A DNA stretch of 64,000 nucleotides. Source: Plectosphaerella cucumerina. Lineage: Eukaryota; Ascomycota; Sordariomycetes; Glomerellales; Plectosphaerellaceae. The notes under the pieces were generated by a model. It was not told where the DNA came from and made no database searches. It saw only the letters and a list, made by a program, of their open reading frames with translations. The position numbers were made by a program, and so were the translations under genes. The stretch covers positions 4,278,001 to 4,342,000 of the forward strand of contig JAGPXD010000002.1 of assembly GCA_020746995.1 (NCBI GenBank). Direction: 5' to 3'. Of the stretch, positions 21,454 through 31,902 are shown one piece after another (position 1 is the first letter of the stretch; each line of letters opens with the position of its first letter).

Positions 21454-23048
21454 TCAGTCGGACGAGTTAGGTCGTCCGGTCACATTCACAGGCGCGGTCT
21501 TGCCATTATCCGAACCGCCTGCGACGCTCTCAACCTCTTCGGGCAAAACATCCAACTTGCCAAGAGCCGGGCTGCATACACGGTCAGCACATGAATCACT
21601 CATCACACCCGACGGTAGCCGAGAGAAACAGAAATGTGGGGGAAAACTCACTCCTTGCGCTTCAGGTACAGACGCAGAGCATGCGTGGCGATGACCAGCA
21701 AGATGGAACAGCCAAGGGTGAAGGCAAAACCCTTGGGGTAGCGCGGTGCCTCGACAGTCTTGAAAACGAGGAGAGGCGTCCAGGCTGTCGATGACTGCGA
21801 GATGGCGTTGATGAGCACGAGAGTGAAGGAGCGTTCGGCAGGTGAGGCGCGGAGCTGTGTGTTGACCCAGCCGTGGAAGACGCTCGACATGGAGTAAGAG
21901 GCGTAAATGGTGGAAAAGGCAAACCACTTTGCCGCCTCGGGAACGTCCCAGACGACGAGGATGATAAGGCCGATGATGTTCCAAACGTGAGCCAGGGTGA
22001 TGGCCCAGGCCGGGCCGAGGACGAGGTCAGACGCGAAGCAGATGAAGAGGGTGTAGAAGATACCAAGGGCCGGAGCGATGGTACCGAGCTCATTGACGCG
22101 TGCGGGTGTGTAACGAGCGAGACTCTTGATCCAGAGGAGGAAACTGCCGGAAGAAGCATGGATTCCACCGTTCCAGAAGAGAACATCCACAGCAATAATA
22201 GCCCAGAATTGCCGGCGGAGCACCAGGTTGCGCAGGTCGCGCCAGCCAAACTTGCCGTGCGACGAGTGACCGGCACGGCGGAGGCGGGCCTCGCCAACAG
22301 TGATGTCTACTTCCGTCAAGAACCGCCGGTTCGGCTGGTCGGGCGTGCCAGGGATGACGAAGTAGCCGAGCACGGCGACTGGCACGGTGATGAGGGCGCA
22401 GATGATGTACATCCAGCGCCAGCCCTCAAGTCCGTTGACGCCCTGGAGGCGGGCTGATGCGCCGGCTTGGATCAGGCCGGCTGTCAGGGTGCCGAGGGAG
22501 AGGCCGACATAGAAGATGCCGCCGCGACGGGCGATCTCGTCACCGCGATACCAGGAGCCTGGACAGTCAGTAGCGAACCTACACACCGAGATGCCAGGAA
22601 ACTCACCAAAGAGGTAATGCATGATGGGGAAGAATGCAGCCTCGAACCATCCTACCAAGAAACGGTAGGCAGCCAGCTCAGCAAAGCTGGTAACGCGGTA
22701 CTGTAGCAGCGTGAAGACGCCCCAGAAGATCTCAAGCGCAGGCAGCAGGTAGTGGATGGGAGTGTAAGTCAGGAGGAAGAAGAAGGGGACCTGGCCTAGA
22801 ACGGCACCGAGGATGTAGAATGTCTGCAGCTGGACGAGCTCGTTGCCCTTGAAGCCGAGATCCTCCTTGAGGCCGCCGACGTAGGCATTGTTGAGGTTGG
22901 CCTGGTCGATGTACTTGATCCAGTAGGCCAGGACGGCGTAGGGGACAATGAGGATGTCGATCTTGCGGATGAAACGGCGCTCCTCGGGGGTGTCCGAGTC
23001 GGCGTACCACTGGAGCTTGTACCACTTTTTGTTCTGGGGGCCCGACAT
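21454..23048 (-). CDS. MFS transporter, Dal5/allantoate permease type (anion:cation symporter)
   Basis: Three exons, 22607-23048, 21652-22558 and 21454-21571, encode 488 residues. The N-terminal YPEERR-like segment (TPEERRFIRKID) followed by the first helix with YIDQANLNNAYVGGL is typical of the Dal5/ACS family, whose members import nicotinate, allantoate, pantothenate, biotin or sulfur compounds. About twelve hydrophobic segments are visible. The intracellular loop has PGTPDQPNRRFLTE, another family mark. The last exon supplies a hydrophilic tail and was placed because the frame continues only after removal of an 80-bp intron (GTGAGT, TGCAG). It is adjacent to and codirectional with monooxygenase copy 1, suggesting it imports that enzyme's substrate; this is inference. 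Confidence 0.9.
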
Positions 23049-23351
23049 GGTGATGGTCTGGCTGGGGGAAAGGATAGAGACTCTGGAGACAGGTCCATCA
23101 GATGCTGTTCATGTTGGTGGGATATGTGCTGGTATTGTAGCCGCGGCGTCTACTCCTCGTGGCCATCATCCCATGCAGATGATGCGGTAGCGAGCGCGTC
23201 GCCACCAGGCCGGGGTCTGTTCGTCCCAGCCATGTTGCTGTGCCCATCACAGGGCGCCGGGCGGGATGGATGGACCCCAGGAGGACACCTCAGGCTTGGC
23301 GCGTGAAATGCCGGTGGGTTGCAAGGCCAGAACGCTGGGTGCTTATGCCGC

Positions 23352-23361
23352 ATGTCGCCAT
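23352..23361 (+). promoter_or_regulatory. Shared 10-bp element ATGTCGCCAT
   Basis: This copy is 303 bp upstream of the permease ATG (23048) and identical to the copy at 21022. It is one mismatch from ATGRYRYCAT. Confidence 0.45.
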
Positions 23362-24362
23362 TGACAGGCTGGGTGATGCCAGAAGTGCATCGACTCAAGG
23401 TGATAGGAGAGTCGGCTGTCGGACGCAGGCCGATGCTGAACGGTGTGGCTTGGACCTCGGAGCCGACACGCTGGGTGATGCGTGGTTTTCGGATGAGGCG
23501 TTCAGCTTCTTCGCCGGAGGCGTTCTGTAGCGCAACGTCTTGTCTTGGTTCGTGCCGTGAGGCTGGGAGACAGTCCAGGGGGGGGAAAGATTTTTGCATG
23601 GCCATGCGCGAAGATCACATGCTATTTGCGCCTTACTGGTCAGCTGTCTTGAGGAGCTTTGGAGGTTGCAACTGACTTCATTCATCCCTAGAAGTCTGAT
23701 TCAAAAGTTCATATCAGACTCTGACAACAAATGGAAAGTTGGGGTACTTCCATTGCCATCATGGTGGGAAATAGGGGTAAAGTGTCACATGCGAATTGGT
23801 GATGTTGACATGCGACGACAATGACCCTCATCATCACCATCCCCTCACCATCGTGAAATTCCTCCATCCAAACATGGCCTAACCTCGGAGAAGCTGAACC
23901 TTTCTCTTCCAAACAAGAAGTTTGCCGACGATAGATCCGCTGGTGGCTTTATTGGCCCAGCCTGGCCATCTCAAAGGGAGATCGAATCTCTCGTCCGAAT
24001 CTCCTCTCCGAGTCATGATGGCGATGATGCCACGCGCGATCCACGCTTTGCACATCTTGGCGGGCTGCCCAAGGGACCGTGTGCCCGCCAATCTAGCCTC
24101 GCCGATAAACGATCTGCCTGCCGGAGAATGAGCAAGAAGAGGTGCGGATGACGCGACGGCCGACCACGGAGACAAGACGCGCAAGTCGAGCACCGGGCCG
24201 TTGTCATGCATCTTCACTGCACATCACCACCAGTCATGGAAACGTACCTCCGACGGAACCCCGCGCCCCGCTGGAGATGCCATGCGATGCAGTTTCCCGG
24301 GCGGCGGAGGGCGTGGTGGTGGTGGTGATGCACCAACGAGTGGGGAGGATGGCGTGCTCGCG

Positions 24363-24372
24363 ATGGCGACAT
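24363..24372 (-). promoter_or_regulatory. Shared 10-bp element, inverted copy
   Basis: ATGGCGACAT on the + strand is the exact reverse complement of ATGTCGCCAT. It ends 231 bp before the BVMO-type start and overlaps the perfect palindrome CGACATGTCG. Confidence 0.45.
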
Positions 24373-24446
24373 GTCGAGATGGACCCCGGCGCTTTGCCGA
24401 CGCGTCTCGCCGCGGTACCTCGTCTACCACGGCCATTGCACCGCGG

Positions 24447-24456
24447 ATGATGCCAT
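24447..24456 (+). promoter_or_regulatory. Perfect CYS3/MetR consensus site
   Basis: ATGATGCCAT matches ATGRYRYCAT at every position and lies 147 bp before the BVMO-type ATG. About one chance match is expected in 64 kb, so the position matters more than its existence. Confidence 0.45.
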
Positions 24457-24603
24457 GAGGGGTGCTTCACACGAGGGGAACCTTCGGGCGTCGCGGAAAG
24501 GTGAGAGGGGGATATACCTCTGGCGTGTAATCCTCGCCAGTAGCTTGCCATTCTCTCCAAGTCAGATTGAACCGACAAAGGGGAGTTCTAAAACACCACG
24601 AAC

Positions 24604-26490
24604 ATGGGAAGCATCCAGATCGAAACGCCCGTCACTGGCGACGCCCAAGGGCATGTGGCCGAGTCTCTTGACCTGAAGCCAAAACTCGACATTGCCGTCA
24701 ATCCAGTCCAACTCGACCCCCTGAACACAATCAAACCCGACACAACTACCAAGAAACCCATAATTCCACCACCCAACTACGCAAACCCCCCGCGCAAGCT
24801 CATCGACCGTTATATCGACGAGCCGCGGTCCCTCCGCGTTGCTGTTGTTGGCGCTGGCCTTTCCGGCATCACCGCCGGCATCCTCCTCCCCGCCAAGGTC
24901 CCTGGCATCAAGCTTACAATATTCGAGAAGAACGCCGACGTCTCCGGCACCTGGTTCGAGAACCGCTACCCGGGTGTGCGCTGCGACGTCCCCGCCCACG
25001 TCTATCAGTCAACATTTGCTCCCAACTCCCAATGGACCGAGAAGTTCGCCCAGGGCCCTGAGATCAGGGCATACTGGCAGCGTCTTGCGAGGGAGCACGG
25101 CGTCTACGAACTCCTCCAGCTCTCGCACCGCGTTGAGCAGCTAGAGTGGGATGCCTCGGCGGCAGAATGGCGCATCACCGTCCGCGACCTCCTCAAGGAT
25201 GAAACCCGTGTCGAGACGGCAGACTTCGTCCTCACAGCCATCGGCCGGTTCAACGCCTGGAAGCTCCCCGACTACCCCGGCATCAACGACTACAAGGGCC
25301 TCCTCCGACACGCCTCCAATTGGGACGAGACATTTGACCCGCGTGGCAAGAAGATCGCCGTCATCGGCAACGGCGCCAGCGGCATCCAGCTCACGACACA
25401 TCTCCAGCGCGTCGCCGGCCGCGTCGACCACTACGCCAGGAACAAGACCTGGGTTCCCGCCTCATTCGCCGGCGATGAAACCTCCATCGACCCCATCGCC
25501 TACCCCCAGGAGCAGCGCGACCGCTTCCGTGACGACCCAGACGCGTACCTCGCCTTCCGGAAAGATATCGAGGAGAAATACTACCGCGGCTTCGAGGGCT
25601 GGCTCCGCGGCCATGAGGCCGTTGAGGACCAGCGCGAGCGCTACACAGCCCTCATGAACGAGAAGCTCGCCGCTCGAAAGCCTGAGCTCGTTGGCGAGCT
25701 GATCCCAGACTTCTCACCCCACTGTCGCCGTTTGACGCCTGGCCCCGGCTACCTCGAGGCCATCACATCGGATAATGTCGACTACGTACGCACGCATATT
25801 GCCCGTTTTACAGAGAAGGGCATCGAGACGACGGACGGCACCGTCCGCGAAGTCGACGCCATCTTCTGCGCCACGGGAGCAAACATCGACATGGTACCTC
25901 CCTTCCCCATCATCGCAGGCGGCGAGGATCTCTCCCTAGCCTGGCGCGAGGACGGCACCTTTGGCTTCCCCTACTCTTACCTCGGCGCCGCGACCCCTGG
26001 CTTCCCGAACCTGTTGTTCGTGCACGGCATCGGCGGCTCAGGACGCGCCGGCACGGTGCCGCACAACGTCGAGAACCAGGTCGTCTTCTACGCGCGCATC
26101 CTGCGCAAGGTGGCGTACGAGGGTATCCGGACGATTCAGCCCAGCCGGCGCGCCGCAGACCAGTACACCGAGTGGTCAGATGCTTTCTTCGCAACGACGG
26201 TGCTGGCCGAGGACTGTTCGTCATGGTACAACAGCGGCAAGGCGGGATCACGAATCCACGGTCTCTGGCCCGGGAGCGCGTCGCTCGTCACGATACTGAA
26301 GAGGAACCCGCGTTGGGAGGACTGGGAGTATGAGTACCTGCCCGAGGCGGGCGGCAACCCGTTCTTGTGGTACTTTGGCCGCGGGTGCACGCGTAAGGAG
26401 CTGGATCCTGAGAGCGATGTGACGCCGTATCTGAAGAGGGATCCGGTGGATTTGCGGGATGTACATGAGAGCTGGTACTCTGTGCCGTAG
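24604..26490 (+). CDS. Baeyer-Villiger-type flavin monooxygenase
   Basis: An intron-free gene encodes 628 residues. Two Rossmann motifs are visible: GAGLSG at 83-88 for FAD and GNGASG at 255-260 for NADPH. Between them residues 230-241 match the BVMO fingerprint FxGxxxHxxxW(P/D), with Tyr in place of the first Phe (Y230, G232, H236, W240, D241). GTWFENRYPGVRCD at 115-128 is the usual FAD-proximal block, and ATGANIDMVPPFP is the C-terminal ATG motif. Such enzymes insert oxygen next to a carbonyl or oxidise sulfur or nitrogen atoms. The N-terminal 70 residues before the first Rossmann strand are longer than in bacterial BVMOs but common in fungi. The gene lies at the centre of the cluster and shares its promoter with the permease. 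Confidence 0.93.
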   Translation: MGSIQIETPVTGDAQGHVAESLDLKPKLDIAVNPVQLDPLNTIKPDTTTKKPIIPPPNYANPPRKLIDRYIDEPRSLRVAVVGAGLSGITAGILLPAKVPGIKLTIFEKNADVSGTWFENRYPGVRCDVPAHVYQSTFAPNSQWTEKFAQGPEIRAYWQRLAREHGVYELLQLSHRVEQLEWDASAAEWRITVRDLLKDETRVETADFVLTAIGRFNAWKLPDYPGINDYKGLLRHASNWDETFDPRGKKIAVIGNGASGIQLTTHLQRVAGRVDHYARNKTWVPASFAGDETSIDPIAYPQEQRDRFRDDPDAYLAFRKDIEEKYYRGFEGWLRGHEAVEDQRERYTALMNEKLAARKPELVGELIPDFSPHCRRLTPGPGYLEAITSDNVDYVRTHIARFTEKGIETTDGTVREVDAIFCATGANIDMVPPFPIIAGGEDLSLAWREDGTFGFPYSYLGAATPGFPNLLFVHGIGGSGRAGTVPHNVENQVVFYARILRKVAYEGIRTIQPSRRAADQYTEWSDAFFATTVLAEDCSSWYNSGKAGSRIHGLWPGSASLVTILKRNPRWEDWEYEYLPEAGGNPFLWYFGRGCTRKELDPESDVTPYLKRDPVDLRDVHESWYSVP

Positions 26491-27252
26491 GGGAAGAAAT
26501 ATCACGTGAATATGACTACTTTACATGGATTTCAAGTTGACTGCAATGAGCGACATGATGAGGACTCCAGTGTATCATGACCTGGATGTTAAGAGACGCA
26601 CAGCTCCGAAGCAGCAAACGAAAGCGAAGCGATGGTTATCTCGGAACTCTCCGTCGGTGTTGCTGCTCCCACGTCTTAGCAGCATTCGCGATCAACACCA
26701 AAATGCCGTGTCTGGACTTGATGCCCGGTAGTCCATGAACTGCTCACCGAACCAACCTCAATGACTCAAAACTGGCCCCGGTATCTCGGCACTTCCCACG
26801 TGTATGAAATGAAGAACATCCCAGTCGGCGGAATAGCACCGTTTCGCCATCGCCCCGGCCTCCAGTGCTGGCTCTGTGCTGGAGCGCCGGTCGGCATGGC
26901 GTGCTGGTGACCCCTGATCTCGCAACACCCCTGGATTGGATCTCTTGCGGGGCCACGCCGCCAGGGCACCACTCACTCCACCAGTTTGTCGAGATGACGC
27001 CCGCGGCCGAGACTGCTACCATGCGGGTTTGGCGAATGCCGGACTAACCCTCGAAAAGAAATCATACTACTCCGTCGGTACATTTGCGCGGGAGAAGAGC
27101 CGGCACGTATGCATGTCCCCATCTTATAATATGCCGAGGGTCTGGCCCAGCAGATCCACGCTGTCAGTCCTCCATCTGCGTGACTACGTCTCTGACTTTT
27201 GCTCTTGTCTCCTGTCATCATCTTGTAGCACCTGAGCAGGCAAGCAGGCATC
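26491..27252. other. Promoter region of the UNC93-like transporter
   Basis: No gene seen. ATGTCCCCAT (27113-27122), one mismatch from the shared cluster element, directly precedes a TATA-like TATAAT (27125-27130) about 125 bp before the ATG. Confidence 0.45.
27113..27130 (+). promoter_or_regulatory. Variant cluster element next to TATA-like box
   Basis: ATGTCCCCAT differs by one base from ATGTCGCCAT, and TATAAT follows after two bases. As a single variant site it is weak evidence alone. Confidence 0.3.
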
Positions 27253-28948
27253 ATGTCGACCTACACAGACCTCCACAGCGGCGACCGCATCCCTCCCAAG
27301 GAGGAGCAAGTGCAGGGTGAACAACCTCTTTCTTTGACGTCCATGATATCCCAACTAACCTCCTCCAGTCAAATGGTATCGCTCCACCTTCTTCAACATG
27401 ACCATCCTCGGTCTGGCGAACCTGTCGGCTCCCGGTATTTGGGGCGCCATGAACTCCCTCGGCGCCGGTGGTGCCGCCTCACCGGGCCTCGTCAACGCCG
27501 CCAACTCCCTCACCTTCTGCCTCATGGTGGTGTCGTGTTTCCTTGGAACGGTCGTAGTGCGCTACATCGGCATCAAGGGTGCTCTCATCTTTGGCACGTA
27601 AGTCAACTTCTCTCCTCTCCGAACTCGCGATTGTGGCTAACCCTCCCCAGCCTTGGCTACGCCCCTTTCGCCGCAGGCCTCTACACCAACAACCGCTTCG
27701 GCACCGAGTGGCTCATGCTCTTCGGCGCCGCCCTTTGTGGCATCTCGGCCGGCATCTTCTGGATGGCCGAGACCGCCATCGCCATCGCCTACCCTGAGCC
27801 CTGGAACCGCGGCAAGGCTCTGGGCTACTGGCTCACGTACCGCCTGGTCGGCCAGATCCTCGGTGGTGCCATCAACCTTGGTCTCAATGCCGACCGTGAC
27901 CAGGCCGGTTCTGTGACGTACACCGTCTATCTCATCTTTATTGCCATTCAGGCCGCCGGACCCTTTGTCGCCGCGCTGCTCAACCCTCCCGAGAAGGTCG
28001 AGCGCAAGGATGGCCAGAAAGTCCGCCTCCGTATCGACCAGAACCCCTGGTATGAGATCAAGGCCACGGTCCGCAACTTCCTTAACCCGCAGTTCCTTCT
28101 GCTCGTTGTTTGGATCGGCCAGGCCGTATTTGCTGAGGCCGTCTTCTTCACATATCTTGCTGGTAAGTACCGCGACCTGACGATGTGGGAAAATCGCCAC
28201 TGAACTGACCGTGACTAGTTTGGTTCACTGTCAGGGCCCGCGCTCTCGGCTCCTTCCTGTCCGGCATCGTCGCCGTCATCTCTGGTAACCTCCTCGGAGT
28301 GAGTCTCTTCCTCAAGCCCATGATCGTCTTTTGCTAACTTCCTCAGCACTGGCTCGACTCCCATCGCTTCTCCCTCAAGACGAGGGCCCGTGGCGCCTTC
28401 TGGTTCATTGCCATCACGCAGGGCGCCTGGTGGACCTGGATCACCGTCTTGGTTACCCGCTTCCGCCAGGAGAGGCCCGTCTACGACTGGAGCAGCCCTG
28501 GCTTTGGCGCCGCCTTTGCCGTCTATATCTTCCTTACAATCGGTTTCCAGATCAACTACCTGTTTCTGTAAGCTCCACGATCGGAAACCCCCTTACAGCT
28601 TTCGCTGACCCGTCTAGCTACTTCTTTGTAACCAACCTGGCAAAGGGTGAGGACGAGATCATCCGCTACGCCGCCCTCCTCCGCGGCACCGAGTCCGCCT
28701 GGCAAGCCGTCAGCTACGGCCTCACGTCGATCACCATCTTCGCCGAAGTCGGTGCAACGTACATCAACTTTGGCCTCTGGGGTCTCGGCTTGTTCCCTGC
28801 TTGGCTTGTGCTGAAGAACATTGGAGTCGGTAAGCCGGCCGATAGTGAGGCCCAGGGTACCGTCGGAGATGCCGTCGCGACGAGCGAGACTCAGAGCGAC
28901 AGCGACGTCAAGGCTGTTCAAGAGGGGCAGAACACCAAGGCTGCATGA
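27253..28948 (+). CDS. UNC93-like major facilitator transporter
   Basis: Six exons, 27253-27316, 27369-27597, 27651-28162, 28219-28298, 28347-28567 and 28618-28948, with introns of 48-56 bp, all in phase, encode 478 residues. The N-terminus WYRSTFFNMTILGLANLSAPGIWGAMNSLG is cited here only by its ends: a WYRSTFFN start and a GIWGAMNSLG turn, typical of the DUF895/UNC93-like fungal transporters. The segment GISAGIFWMAETAIAIAYPE and GKALGYWL are further family blocks. About eleven to twelve hydrophobic segments and a hydrophilic acidic C-terminus are present. The substrate is unknown. It is codirectional with monooxygenase copy 2, mirroring the permease/copy 1 pair on the other side of the BVMO gene. 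Confidence 0.9.
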
Positions 28949-30039
28949 GTTCAGTCATGCTTTGCCGCTTGAAACTGGAAACTTGATTCTGTAGTATGCC
29001 TAGAGTCCTAGACCATATCAATACCCCATATCGCGAGTTCGTCCCATGCCTCTTTTCATCCCGTGTCCCAGTGAAGAATGCAGTCCGCCTCAGGTGAGGG
29101 CCACTACAGATCAAGATAGTAAGCACTGCCTGCCATTCAAATGGCTTGATGGCCTTCTATGCCAGCATCTGTTATCCGAATACTCGCGCCCACGTGCGCA
29201 AAGGTGCAGCTTGACTGGCCAACAAACTTGCCCGATATGGCTTCATCCTCGCTTCCATTCATTGACACCTCACCTCCTGTCTGGCGTACCCCCTGAGCTA
29301 CACCATCCCCACACCTCTGCCGAGACACGATCCCACAGGTGCGGAAAGCTCATATCAGCGGCGGAGCTCGCCTTCCAGCCTAAGATGGCGCAATGATCGA
29401 TACTGCACTCGCCTGCAGACTACAACCACAACCAACACCCTAAGACGCACCATGACATGCCCCCTGTCATCCCCAAATGCCGGGTGTTCGCAGGCAACAC
29501 TACCGAAGCGACCTTCCGGGACTCGGCCCCGCCCAAGACGCCAACCGGGCCCCGGATTGCGCCATCGGGTGTCGGTCCCACGCTGGCCCCCCACGTCTGC
29601 CGCACCGGCGCCCTCCGGCCGATGATCGGGGGCGGGGACGTACTTTGGGGACGTCACGCCTTTGGCCCCGCGGCGTGGCATGGTCAGACGAACGTTCCAG
29701 GTTGCCTCTCGAGCTCTCCGGGTGCCGTCGGCAAATTGATGCTCTGATACTCCGAGTCATCCGTCTTTGCGTTCTTATCTGGAAGGGCGCCCCTTTTTGA
29801 CAACTGCAGGCCAGATCACTCCATCAGACCCTTCAAGCACGCAACCTTTTTGACGTGAGTGTCACACACCATCAACGCAGAGGTACGTCTAAAAGCCCCT
29901 TCAGGGGCGAGGCCGTGGGGGCTTGCCCGTGATGTGTCTCGGGCCTCAAGTCTCACTCTCATCTCTAGACTCCATCTTGCCTGCTTCACCGGGTCTAACT
30001 GAGATCAGTAGGAATATTTACAGCACGACATCAAAGACA
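28949..30039. other. Promoter region of monooxygenase copy 2
   Basis: About 1.1 kb without a supported gene. No exact copy of the cluster element is present; ATGGCTTCAT (29237-29246) is one mismatch from ATGRYRYCAT. Confidence 0.45.
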
Positions 30040-31902
30040 ATGGGAGACAGCAGCAGCACCGGGGCCACCAAGCCCAAGAAGAGTCTCGTGCTCAACGCCT
30101 TCGTGGAGATGTGTAAGCCTGACATGTGGCCCCTTTCTCCCCCGGACCACCCATTGATCATCACTGCCCACCATAGGTAGCGGCCACCAGTCACCCGGTC
30201 TCTGGCGCCACCCAGAAGACCAGTCCTGGCGCTTCAACGAGGTCTCCCACTGGGTTGAGCTCGCCAAGCTACTGGAGGAAGCAAAGTTCCATGGCGTCTT
30301 CATCGCCGACGTCCTGGGTACGTTCAGCTCCCGCCTTCTCCCTTCTCCTTGTCCTCCCCCGGACCTCCTTCCCACGCTGTCGGGTCTGACACGCATGGCT
30401 TGACAGGGGGCTACGACGTCTACTCAAAGTCACTTGACCCCGCCAAGGTCTCGGGCGCTCAGTGGCCTGTCAATGAGCCCCTGGCCGTTGTCGCCGCCAT
30501 GGCTGCAGCCACGAAGACTATTGGCTTCGGTGTCACTGTTTCCACTACCTATGAGCAACCTTACCACTTGGCACGCAGGCTGTCGACGGTCGATCATCTG
30601 ACAGGAGGCCGGTAAGTCAAACTTTGTCATGAGAATGATCCCTTGCTGACCTAAAGCCTGCAGTGTTGGCTGGAATGTATGTTCTCTTTTCGACCTCTTC
30701 CCAAAGCAGCGCTGACAAACCCAGATCGTGACAAGCTACCTTGACTCGGCGGCCAAGAACATGGGCTTCAAGGAACAGCTCGCAGTAAGGCCCTTTCACT
30801 CTCCTGCACCGACCTTTGACAGATCCCTGATTCGATTCCAGCACGATGAGCGCTACGCCCAGGCCGACGAGTACATCAAAGTTATGTACAAGCTCTTCGA
30901 ATCCTCCTGGCGTGATGACGCCGTCAAACTTGACCGCTCCACCGGCATCTACACACAGCCCGACCTCGTGCGTAAGATCAACCACGAGGGCAAGTTCTTT
31001 ACCGTCCCTGGCCCCCACATCTGCCAGCCGTCGCCTCAGCGTACTCCGCTGCTCCTGCAGGCCGGCACCTCACGCGCCGGCCGTCTCTTCGCCGCCCAGA
31101 ACGCAGAGGCCATTTTCGTCTCAGCCCACGCCCCGGCTGTCTGTGCCAAGAGCATCGCCGAGATTCGTGAGCTCGCCTCCACTCAGTTCGGCCGCAACGG
31201 CAACGACATCAAGGTCCTGGCCCTCGTCACCCCTATCATCGGCCGCACAGAGGAGGAGGCTCAGGCCAAGCTTGCCGAGTACAGGAAGTACGCGTCGCTT
31301 GAGGGTGCGCTTGCACTGTTCGGAGGCTGGACAGGCATCGATCTGGACCAGTACGGTGATGATGAGGAGCTGCGCGCCGTGGAGAACAATGCAGTCAGGT
31401 GAGATATGCTATTCTTCTTACCTTTCGCCCAGCGCTGACCACCGAGAAGATCCACTGCCGAAGGCTACGCCAAGTTCTCTCCCGGAACGTCAAAGTGGAC
31501 GAAGCACACGATTGCCGAGCATGTCAGCTTGGGCGGCAATGGTCCCATCCTCGTTGGCACGGCAGAGCAGGTTGCTGACAACCTCGAGACGTGGATCGAG
31601 GAGGCCGACGTCGACGGCTTCAACTTTGTGAGTGGTTGAATCAAAGAATATTCTGACACACAAGCTGACAACCCCAGGCATACGTTCTCTTCCCCAAGTC
31701 TTTCCAGGAGATCTCCGAGCTGCTGCTGCCCGAGCTGCGGAAGCGCGGTCTGTTCTGGGACGACTACGCCGTGCCTGGCGGCACCTACCGGGAGAACTTC
31801 TACCGCCGCCCGGGTCAAAAGAAGACGCCCGACAACCACGTTGCCTCGTCGTACAGGTGGAAGGAGGGGGTGTCGGCTGAGGAGGCCACGATCCCCGAGT
31901 AA
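30040..31902 (+). CDS. FMN-dependent monooxygenase, NtaA/SnaA/DszA family (copy 2)
   Basis: Eight exons, 30040-30112, 30177-30317, 30407-30611, 30664-30676, 30725-30784, 30842-31398, 31450-31627 and 31678-31902, encode 483 residues with every junction in phase. Exon 4 is only 13 bp and encodes VGWN of the GRVGWNIVTSY family block. Other blocks match copy 1: NAFVEM, VFIADVLGGYDVY, HDERYAQADEY, SPQRTPLLLQAGTSRAG and GGWTGIDL. As in the family, FMNH2 must come from a partner reductase. Copy 1 and copy 2 are clear paralogues but differ in about half of their residues by eye, so they probably act on different substrates or steps. Confidence 0.92.

Larger units (their letters stand above)
23049..24603. 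other. Divergent promoter of Dal5-type permease and BVMO-type enzyme
   Basis: A 1.55-kb divergent interval. No coding sequence is supported. It contains two exact copies of the shared 10-bp element and one perfect ATGRYRYCAT site. Confidence 0.6.
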
